Origin: Funneliformis mosseae
Lineage: Eukaryota > Glomeromycota > Glomeromycetes > Glomerales > Glomeraceae
NCBI GenBank assembly: GCA_910592005.1
Contig: CAJVPP010003065.1
Span: forward strand, 1 to 12,688
Length of the DNA stretch: 12,688 nucleotides
Direction of reading: 5' to 3'
Shown here in pieces: positions 1 to 7,877 of this stretch. Position 1 is the first letter of the stretch; each line of letters starts with the position of its first letter. The position numbers and the translations under genes were made by a program. Under the pieces are notes generated by a model that did not search any database, was not told the DNA's origin, and saw only the letters and a list, made by a program, of their open reading frames with translations.

Positions 1-619
1 AGTCTATTCAACAACAAACATTACAAACTACTTTACGTGCTGCCGAATCTAGAAAAACAGTTATTGAAGATTTAGTTGAAGCTTTCCTTGGTGCTGATAT
101 ACCACTTCAAAAAATTGACAAACTGCTTTCTTTTTTTAAAAAAATTTAAAGGAAGGAGGTGTAATTCCAAAAGCACCTACCTTATGACAAATTTATCTTC
201 CTTCAATTTTTGAAAAACACATTACTTCATTAAACTCTTATTTGATTCAAAACCTATATCATTATGAATAAAAGTCTAGATAGTTGTGCACACCAGTGTT
301 ATCAATACTATTTTTGTTTATCAATAATACAACAATAGGCCAAACTTTATTTTATATTTTAACAAATTACAATATTCCATTTAACAAACCCATCTTATTT
401 CTTTCTGACTCTGCGGCTTATATGAAAAAGTGTTATCGGGATGTTCTAAAGTCAGTAATGCCTCAATTTATACATGCACCATGTTGTGCATATATTTTAA
501 TCTTAATTGAATGCGTAGTACATAATATTATAAAGGATATAAATACTAAAAAGGGATTTGATAAAGAAATAGAAATAATAAAAACTAAAGATACTTTAGC
601 AAAAATATTAGGCATATAA
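1..619 (+). pseudogene. Decayed hAT-type transposase (CGGBP1-like/BED family), 5' end outside the window
   Basis: Not a working gene. Frame 3 encodes a fragment ending in ADIPLQKIDKLLSFFKK, with a stop at 147-149. The reading then continues in frame 2 from about 149 (KEGGVIPKAPTL), breaks at TGA 185-187 where a CGA arginine codon is probable, resumes with QIYLPSIFEKHITSLNSY, and hits TAA 269-271 and TAG 281-283. VINTIFVY is readable in another frame near 298. Frame 2 then gives NNTTIGQTLFYILTNYNIPF, SDSAAYMKKCYRDVLK and HAPCCAYILIL. These blocks resemble the DDE-region and cysteine/histidine blocks of hAT-like proteins that, from memory, are highly multiplied in Rhizophagus as CGGBP1 or zinc-finger-BED entries. 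Some residues expected between FVY and NNTTIGQ are missing, and the C-terminal half (including the dimerisation region) is absent. No ATG fits: the longest open stretch (284-619) begins at a TTG. No terminal repeats or target-site duplication are visible. Confidence 0.8.
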
Positions 620-2213
620 AAAATAGTTTTAAATTATTATTTACATTTTATAATATTTTACTATACTAAATAATAGAAACTATTAAAGTGTCTGAAGCAT
701 CTTTTAATTCACAAATCTCAAGAACTAATAAATATATTACTAAAAAAATAGAATATATGTATTACTAATACAATACATAAAAATATAACTTTTAATTATT
801 ATGCATATTTTAATATATTATATCTGATCTTAATTTTTAATTGGCCAAATCATACATGTGAACAAACAATACATACATAATTTATAATAAAATAGATAAG
901 TCTTATGCTTATATTTCAAACAATTATAATATTAGAGTAATAATAAATATTTATTAATTCTATGCTCAAGCTGTATTTCTTATTTAAATAAAGGTAAAAT
1001 TTAGTTAAAGGTAAAAAAAAATAATATTAGAATCAAAGTATACAAATTATCAATTATAAAATTATAATTGATTATCTAATATTCTTTTTGATATTTATAG
1101 TTTGCAATTTTTTATTGACTATTATCTTTAGATAAGCATTAAAATTTGCACAAAAATATAAAAAAAAGGAGAGATAAGTAGAGTTCCAAAAATAACTTGC
1201 ATAAACTCGCATATTTGACTTGCATTATTGTGCATAATTGTAAATTTTAGTTACACATAATAAATAAGTACTTTAAATTAAAGATATATAGGATAATTTT
1301 GACTCAAAACTCAACTTGACTCGACTCATTAGGAATACTAGAGATAAGTATATTTTTAAAAAAGTATGAAATCTTTTACAAAAATATTTTTTAAAAGGTA
1401 ATTTTAATAAAAAAAATATATATTACAGAAAGTATGCTTAATCAACTAAAGCAAAATGTGAAAAATAATATAATTGAAGAAGAAGAAGTACTAAAATTAG
1501 AAATTATATGAAATTAAAATTTTATTATATAATTTAATACTATTAAGAGATAATAATAGTTATTTAAATATTTAAATGTAAATAAAAGTTAATTTTTCAA
1601 ATTTTGTAATAAATTATTTTGAATAGGAATATAATGTAAATTTTTGATATTTTTAGATATTTGAAATTTAACTAGTTATAAGTTAATATTATACTTATTC
1701 ATTTTAAAAGTTATTAAAAAATAATTAGAATAATTAATTAATATTAAAATATAATAGCAGTTTTCCTATTTTATTATCAATGATTATTTACTGATAATTT
1801 GTAATTTTTTCCATAAAAGGCTATTTTTAATAAATAAATAATTTAGAAATTAAAATTAAACATTATGATTTTATATAATAGTATGGGTATTTTTATTTAT
1901 TAGATAATAAATTATTAATAAAATGTTAATATTACAAAAAATTTGTTAATAAAAATAAATAAAAATTCAATTTAAATAGTTTAAAAAGTAATTTAAATAT
2001 TAGATTGGTAATTTTAAAGTTATAAATATGTTAAATTTTTCAAAAATACAAATATAATAATTAATTTGTGATTGTTAATTAGAGATTTTTTTATTTTGTA
2101 TATAATTAAAGGTATTTTTAATATTAATATTTTTATGATAAAATAAAAGAAAAGTTAAAATAAAGGTATGTATAATTATATTATTTTTATTTTTATTTAA
2201 TCCTTAAGAATAC
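620..2213. other. AT-rich intergenic DNA with no recognisable gene
   Basis: About 1.6 kb made almost only of A and T. There is no open frame of note on either strand, no tRNA-like box and no clear repeat. A short open stretch at about 678-767 (ETIKVSEASFNSQISRTNKY) could be an eroded continuation of the transposase relic. It matches nothing I recognise, so I leave it unassigned. Confidence 0.6.
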
Positions 2214-2631
2214 TTAAATATTTTGAAGGTTATTATCAATAGAACTTAATTTTAGAGATAGAATTTACGCTATATATTGAACTTTATTTATTTATATTTC
2301 TTCAAATAAGTTAAAGATTTTTTCTCGCTTAATATCTGAAAGTTTTTGAATATAAAATCATAAACCTGACTTTTTGCTTTTTTTCACTAACTTTATCATT
2401 GGCTATGATATTTTTAACCATAATCAAAAATACTTTAGCATAAAAATATCAGCTTAATATCTCTTCTTGATTAGCTTTCATTATAAGATCTTCTATATCA
2501 CAGGCTCTTTAATATAAGTAAATAATTTTCTTACCTAAGGTAAACGAAATTTTAGTCATATAATTTTCCTTATCTCTAATTATAGCAAATATAAAAAATC
2601 TTTTTTTCATTACTTTACTCATAAAATGATG
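2214..2631 (-). pseudogene. Degenerate coding relic of a Glomeromycotina repeat-protein family
   Basis: Read on the minus strand, one frame starting near 2631 gives HHFMSK, then RDKENYMTKISFTLGKKIIYLY, a stop at 2509-2511, RACDIEDLIMKANQEEILS, a stop at 2449-2451, and YFYAKVFLIMVKNIIAND followed by KVSEKKQK. The protein then continues in another frame as LSDIKREKIFNLFEEI (stop at 2292-2294), INKVQYIA, another stop, and LSSIDNNLQNI to about 2214. The order 'IKANQEEIL ... NDKVxEKKxK ... KIxNLFExI ... SxxxxQxI' matches, from memory, a family of uncharacterised proteins repeated many times in Rhizophagus genomes. At least one frameshift and four stops make it non-functional. The family's function is unknown to me. 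The family assignment rests on recall; the coding-like pattern itself is visible. Confidence 0.55.
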
Positions 2632-2886
2632 CTCTAATTCTCATATACTTTTTCCATTACAACTACATTTAATCAAAATCTAATTACATTATTTCTTTTA
2701 TCTATAAAAACCTGTTAAAATTTATGGTTTAAATTTGTTTTTTAGATAAACTAATATAATTTTAGATTAGTATTATGTAGATTTATATATATTCTATAAA
2801 TACATACTCTCTTTAAATGCATCTTTATATTTCTTAAGGGAATATATTTATAGAAAGTTGACTGTATATTCCTTATTATTCTTTTC

Positions 2887-2939
2887 AAATTAAAACTTTC
2901 TTTTCCAATTAACTATAATAGGCAAAAAAGTAGTTGCTT
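2887..2939 (+). repeat. Imperfect direct repeat, copy A
   Basis: A 53-nt block starting AAATTAAAACTTTCTTTTCC and ending TAGTTGCTT recurs 132 nt downstream (3019-3070) with roughly 80% identity by eye and one gap. Nearly all differences are transitions (A/G or C/T). A weaker match extends about 15 nt to the left of both copies. It may be an old local duplication or two fragments of the same dispersed repeat. Confidence 0.6.
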
Positions 2940-3018
2940 TCAAAAATTAATTAAATGAACTTTGTATAAGATTATTATAAACAATGAGTAAATAGATATA
3001 TCCTCTTTTTCTCTTTTT

Positions 3019-3070
3019 AAATTAGAACTTTCTTTTCTGATTAATTACAATAGACGGAAAATAATTGCTT
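3019..3070 (+). repeat. Imperfect direct repeat, copy B
   Basis: Partner of the block at 2887-2939. It begins AAATTAGAACTTTCTTTTCT and ends ATAATTGCTT. Both copies include the shared core ACTTTCTTTTC, and the mismatches are mostly transitions. Confidence 0.6.
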
Positions 3071-4260
3071 AATATTTTTTAATAGATATGCAATAGATAG
3101 TAATGAATGATATAATTGGTTATTAGGTTTATTATATAATAAATAAATAATTATGCATGTAATCTGAGCTCTGAACTTAATAATTTTCTAATTTACTTAG
3201 ATTATATATCTTATTATAAACTTATTTAAAGTTATATAATATCCTTTTTATATAAATTTAATATATAACAATTATTTTAAGATTAATTAATTAAATTTAA
3301 ACCTAATATATTATATTATTAAAAATTTATTAATTAAAAATTGAAATAATTAAGTTATATATAATATTATATATTATTAACTAATAATTAAAAGAAAATT
3401 TTATTGAATAATTTTTTTATCAATTTTCTTATAATAAATATTAATAAATAAAAGACTTTTAATTATTATAATTTTAAAATATAAAAGAAATAAAGAATAT
3501 TGTTTTAAAAATGAATAATTTAAGTAATAATAATAATTTTGAAAATAAAATAAAATAATAAAAAAATTTTAATTTAAAAATTAAATATTCAAAGTTATTT
3601 TTTTTTAAACAATAATATTAATAGTTAAGAATTCTCAAAAAAAAGTTTAAATTAATTTGTAATAACATCCTTTTGATAATAATAAATAAATCAAAATGAT
3701 AAAATTCTGTATTGAAACTATTAAACTCAAAAAATATTTTAAATTTATGAATAAGAATTAAGGTAATTATAATAATTATTAAAAAAAATTATATTAATTG
3801 ATCATAGATGGTATTTTAAAATTGTTATTAGATATAATTATATTAATGAAAAAGTCTTTTAATTTTCTTAGTAAAAACAAAATAAATCCAGTATGTCAAA
3901 TGACTATTAAGATATAAAAAGAATACTAAATGAATTATTATTGATATAATAAGTTGAATTAAAAAAAAGGAATTTAAAGTTAAATAGAAATTGGATTTGA
4001 AAATTATCCTTATAAGTTAAACAAACTTGTTGTCATACAGTATATAAGAATCTTGCTATTTGATTTTATTTTAATATGAAATCACCTTCAAAAAAAGGCT
4101 TTTGAAGCTATTATTTTAAGTGATTAAATCAAGTTATACTTTTGAATGATACATTTTTATTTAATACAAAAAAATCCAGCAAAATATTCAATTTATATTG
4201 TAAAAATTATTTCAACATACATTATAAACGTATTAACATACTTTTGTTTTCAATAAAATT

Positions 4261-4677
4261 ATGAATTCAAAGTATCAATATATCATCAACTGCAATAGTT
4301 CTAATATCAACCGCATTATCTCATCAATCAGAAAATATAGAAAGCTCATTGTGTTTCGTCATGACGAGATAAATTCATCATTGATATATGAAAATTTATT
4401 AGCATTTTATGTTTTTGTAACATTTCAAATAGATCTATCGATTATAGGCTGACAGATAAATTTTTACAATTTCTGATTTTAAAAGCAAATTGATGATGAA
4501 TGTACGCGTTTATAATTTTACATTAAGAAATTTATTAAGATTTTTTTAATACTTTCTTTTTTCTAAAGCATGAGTAAAACGTATTTACTTTTTAATCAAA
4601 TTTTTAAATCCCTGGGTTAATTAATGTATAAAAACAATCGATTCTCTTTTTTAAATACTTTACCAAAATAACTGAAA
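4261..4677. other. Unassigned stretch downstream of ATG10, slightly less AT-rich than its left flank
   Basis: This segment has more G and C than the DNA to its left. It includes an ATG-initiated 63-codon open frame (4261-4452, plus strand) with no recognisable motif, ending at TGA. The opposite strand also has a short open stretch (MLQKHKMLINFHISMMNLSR). Neither resembles a known family. The part next to 4677 should contain the 3' untranslated region of ATG10, which is transcribed leftwards. I do not call a gene here. Confidence 0.4.
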
Positions 4678-5731
4678 TTATAAAAAATAATCAATTTCAA
4701 TCTTTATTCCAACAACATTACCAATTAAGCTTAACCAACTTCTAATGTAACCTTCTAACGAAATTAATAAATTATTATTATCCGAATTGAATTTTGTAGA
4801 TCGTGGTCTATCAACAATTGATTTCATTAAAGTAGCCGTTTCACATGGATGAAGATAATAGAATGGAATTAAAAGCGTAGGATGATCCTAAAAAAAAAAA
4901 ATTTCCCCGTTGTTTTTTTTTTTTTTAAAAAAAAAAAACTAATTTTTAAATTTAAAGTGACAATGTTTGCTTACCTGTTGTGATATTCCTCCATGAAATC
5001 CTGCGACTTTTATATCTTCTAGCCTCGAAGGTTGAATCAAACAAGAATATATTTCGTCAATTGTTAATGGTGTTCCGTCTTTAAATAAAATTATAATAAA
5101 AAAAATAATAATTATATTATTATCAAATTATTAATAGTAGTAATTAGTAATAGTAATATAATAATAATAATAATAATAACCATTATGATAAGCATTGAAA
5201 TAAAGTACAGGAACTTTATAAGATGTTGAATATATTATATGATAATCTACAGTAAGGTATTCAACGGTTGTTTCATGAGTTGTATTTAGAACCTTTGAGA
5301 TTTCGTAATAAATTAATAAAATAAATGAAGAAAAATTAAGATAAATAATTGAAATTTTAAATTTACACCGGGATCTTCTACTTCTTCTACTTGTTCGAAT
5401 TGTTCAACATCTGTCGTTATAGGTGTAATATCTTCAGTTTTGAATTCATTCGAATACGCATTCACTTTTTGAATAATCATTTTTCGGGATAAATATCCAA
5501 ATCCTATCAATCTCTATTTTTTTTTTTTTTTTTTTATAAAAAAAAAAATATCAAATCGAAATTTTTGCATATTTTTTTTTTTTTTAAAAAAACAAAAGAA
5601 ACCTCATGTTCAATCCAAATCCAACCTTCACCGACAACATTTTTTGATTGTTCTAAAAAAGATTTAGCTGCAACATCAAACTCTTGTCTTGTTAAAAAGG
5701 GATATTGTTTTGGATATGTTTGCGTTGACAT
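4678..5731 (-). CDS. ATG10: Autophagy E2-like conjugating enzyme Atg10 (five exons, 233 aa)
   Basis: Atg10 takes activated Atg12 from the E1 Atg7 as a thioester and passes it to a lysine of Atg5. This is a cytosolic step needed to form autophagosomes. Exons on the minus strand: 5731-5603, 5513-5367, 5292-5181, 5078-4975 and 4887-4678, giving 702 nt including the TAA at 4678-4680. Introns are 89, 74, 102 and 87 nt, all GT-AG, and phases match throughout. The N-terminal part has the E2-like GEGWIWIE strand (about 35-42). An acidic insert follows (about 75-90). The core has VDYHIIYSTSYKVPVLYF (107-124), DGTPLT (130-135), and the active-site signature LHPC with the catalytic Cys at 179, then GYIRSWLSLIGNVVG near the C-terminus. 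Length is close to the usual size (human about 220). The start is the first ATG, and the frame before it is poly-T. The assignment is strong; exact splice sites are by eye. Confidence 0.93.
5157..5179. repeat. ATA trinucleotide microsatellite in an ATG10 intron
   Basis: About seven tandem ATA/TAA units lie immediately inside the third ATG10 intron, next to its donor site at 5180-5179. No coding effect is expected. Length may vary between isolates. Confidence 0.8.
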
Positions 5732-6373
5732 TTTTTTTTAACTAAAAATTCTTTCGATTTGAATAAGATGGACAATTTATCAAGTTTATTACGTAATTTG
5801 AATGATATCATAACCGCAATACACGACATCAAAAACCTTTAAATTCCATTTCAATCTTTTGTGTCGAGGAGTACACGTCTAACATGGAATATCACCTGTT
5901 AATAGGGTACTTGCAGAAAATCACGACTTTTTTGGTCTCTTTTAATATCCAACTCGGTATTTAAAAAGAATTACTTATTTTGTCAAAAGGAAAGAAAGAA
6001 AAAAATAATAAATAAAGCTCCATATGGTAATAATAGTTTAATTTCAATCAATCAAGTATACATAAATTAATTCGAGTCTGGGTATTTTTCATCAACTTAT
6101 AAAAGGGTATCCATTTCTGTAATTGTGTGCATATGGAACGCATTAATTTGTGTCAATGTTTATATTTTAAGATGTTCGTTCTTCTTTGAAGGAATATAAT
6201 TGGAAAGAAATGATAACAAGTGTATTTTTTTTTAAAATAAAAAGTAAAATCATGCATTGTAATTTATTCCGTGTTACGAAGTCATGAATTTTAAATTTTA
6301 TTTAAACTTAGTATTTATATAAATTTTTTTTTTTACGAGCTTTTCTTTTTTAAAAAAGACTTAACTGCGAACG
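5732..6373. promoter_or_regulatory. Shared divergent promoter region of ATG10 and the MARVEL-type gene
   Basis: These 642 nt separate two start codons that point away from each other, so both promoters and 5' untranslated regions must lie here unless transcripts begin elsewhere. The middle (about 5760-6200) is noticeably richer in G and C than the gene-free DNA to the left. No open frame or RNA gene was found. The split between the two promoters cannot be placed from sequence alone. Confidence 0.6.
6098..6105 (+). promoter_or_regulatory. Possible TATA box (TATAAAAG) of the MARVEL-type gene
   Basis: TATAAAAG on the plus strand, in a locally less AT-rich context, about 270 nt before the ATG at 6374. 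It is a good consensus match but sits far upstream, so it would imply a long leader or an untranslated exon. In DNA this AT-rich, chance matches are common. Confidence 0.3.
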
Positions 6374-7471
6374 ATGTTACAACTACGATCTTATCCGAAA
6401 TTTTTTAAAGCTTTGAAGATCTTACAATGGTTAATAAGTTTTGGAATTCTTATGATAGGTTCGTTTACATATTTTGATCTTGAGAATTTAAAACTTTTAA
6501 TACATTGCTTTCGTGATTAACCTATTTCTTTTTTAATAAATTTAATAAAAAAAAAATTAAAATTAAAATTTAAAAATAAAAATAAAAATAAAAAAAAATA
6601 AAAATAAATGTAGAAGTGACACAAATTGTGGTATATTATAAAATTCCTTTACCCAAATCATTTTTTTCAAAACAAGATCTGTAAGTATAAAATGTATTGC
6701 CACTATTCATGGATTCCCGATCCTTTTCTTATCAAAACTGAAACAATTATTTAGATACGATGGTGAAGTTAAATATTGGTATTACTTTGTGATCTTAATA
6801 ACATTAATTGGAATCGGTAAGTAATATTTCTTTGAATCAGAAAATAAAGATTTCAATGCAATTGTTATTATAATTTCGCAATTTCATTTTTTATTTTTTT
6901 CTTCTTTTCGATAGGTTATTATTTGACGAAATTTCATAGATTTTGGGGAATGGGCCCGAATATAGTGATCGATTTGTAAGTATATTATTATCAATCGTTT
7001 TTATTTAAGTTTATTAAGCATATCCATATATTATTATATAATTTAGGGTTTTCTTTTTTCTTTGGCTTGCAGCTGGTAAGTTGATTAATTATATTCCCCA
7101 TTTATAAAAAAAAAAAAAATTTTCTGACGAAATAAACTTCTTGTTTAGGACTTGCGAACCTCGTTCCGGTGTATAAAGGATCAAATTTAACATGTCCTCT
7201 AATAAATTTAAAGTCTCAAAACCTTGAACTACATTGTTTGTATTATATAGTATCATTAATATTAGGTTGGGTGAATACATTTTTCTTTTTAATGACGAGT
7301 ATAATATGTCAAATCATTCGATGGGAGAAAGCTAAATGGGAAGAGGAAAAATCTGGATTATCAAGAAAATCGAGAGATTATAGATCTTATGGTCCAATGG
7401 ATTCAAAATCCAATTTACATTTTCCTATTACGATTCATCAAAATAATATTACTGCTCCCTCAATTAATTAA
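6374..7471 (+). CDS. MARVEL-domain-like four-helix membrane protein (six exons, 208 aa)
   Basis: Exons: 6374-6458, 6614-6680, 6755-6816, 6915-6975, 7047-7075 and 7149-7471. They total 627 nt with matching phases, ending at TAA 7469-7471. Introns are 155, 74, 98, 71 and 73 nt. Hydrophobic segments lie at about residues 17-36, 58-76, 87-108 and 132-158, the four-helix layout of MARVEL proteins. DLVFFFLWLAAGLANLV (91-107) resembles the third helix of fungal MARVEL proteins. MARVEL proteins act in membrane microdomains and vesicle traffic. The loop after helix 3 has an N-glycosylation sequon (Asn114-Leu-Thr) and Cys117. With Cys131 near the start of helix 4, it could form a disulfide on the non-cytosolic side. 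The C-terminal tail (159-208) starts with a charged stretch (RWEKAKWEEEK) and is probably cytosolic. The head-to-head partner is ATG10. The gene model is firm; the family call is by topology and motif feel, so another tetraspan family remains possible. Confidence 0.72.
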
Positions 7472-7877
7472 TTATTCTTCTGTAACTTTATATTATTATT
7501 ATATTACATTTGAGTTGAAAAATATATAAAAAGAAAAAAAATTTTTTTCTCTTCCTTTTTTAATAATTCTTATCATTATGCATGAGAAATAAACTTTTTA
7601 GTAAGAAATAACTTTAAGATATACAACGAAATTTTTCGGTCCATATTCAAATAATGAAAATGAAAAAAAAGATAATTTAATTTGTACACTATGATATCTA
7701 TGTTTATTAAGTAATTAATATATTTAACCTTGGAATAATAGAAATTAGTTTAGGATTATGAAAATAAATAATAATTTAATTTAATAACTATTATAATATC
7801 CCATCACTTATATTATATATATATATAATTATTATTATCTATTTTTTTTTTTTTTTCATTATTAACATTTTTCGCGC
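7472..7877. other. Convergent 3' intergenic region
   Basis: This region lies between the stop codons of two genes that face each other, so it should hold both 3' untranslated regions and polyadenylation sites. It is AT-rich with a short AT dinucleotide run near 7814-7828 and a poly-T run near 7842-7856. No other gene is seen. Confidence 0.6.
7588..7593 (+). terminator. Candidate polyadenylation signal (AATAAA) of the MARVEL-type gene
   Basis: A perfect AATAAA lies 117 nt after the stop codon at 7471, at a plausible distance. On the opposite strand, TTTATT at 7703-7708 could serve the converging RA-PH gene in the same way. Both are only consensus matches in AT-rich DNA. Confidence 0.35.

Larger units (their letters stand above)
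2632..4260. other. AT-rich intergenic DNA, with one imperfect duplication
   Basis: About 1.6 kb of very AT-rich sequence. Apart from the direct repeat pair at 2887-2939 and 3019-3070, I see no open frame, RNA gene or mobile-element end. Poly-A and poly-T runs are frequent and short. Confidence 0.6.

Noticed and set aside
284..619. 111-codon frame as an intact small gene
   Set aside because: It starts at a TTG, and its sequence is the middle of the transposase relic, with upstream pieces in other frames.
4261..4452. ATG-initiated 63-codon open frame on the plus strand
   Set aside because: No recognisable domain, no clear splice continuation on either side and no homologue pattern I know. It is short enough to be chance.
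7089..7280. 63-codon minus-strand frame
   Set aside because: Antisense to the last exon and intron of the MARVEL-type gene, whose exons splice in phase.
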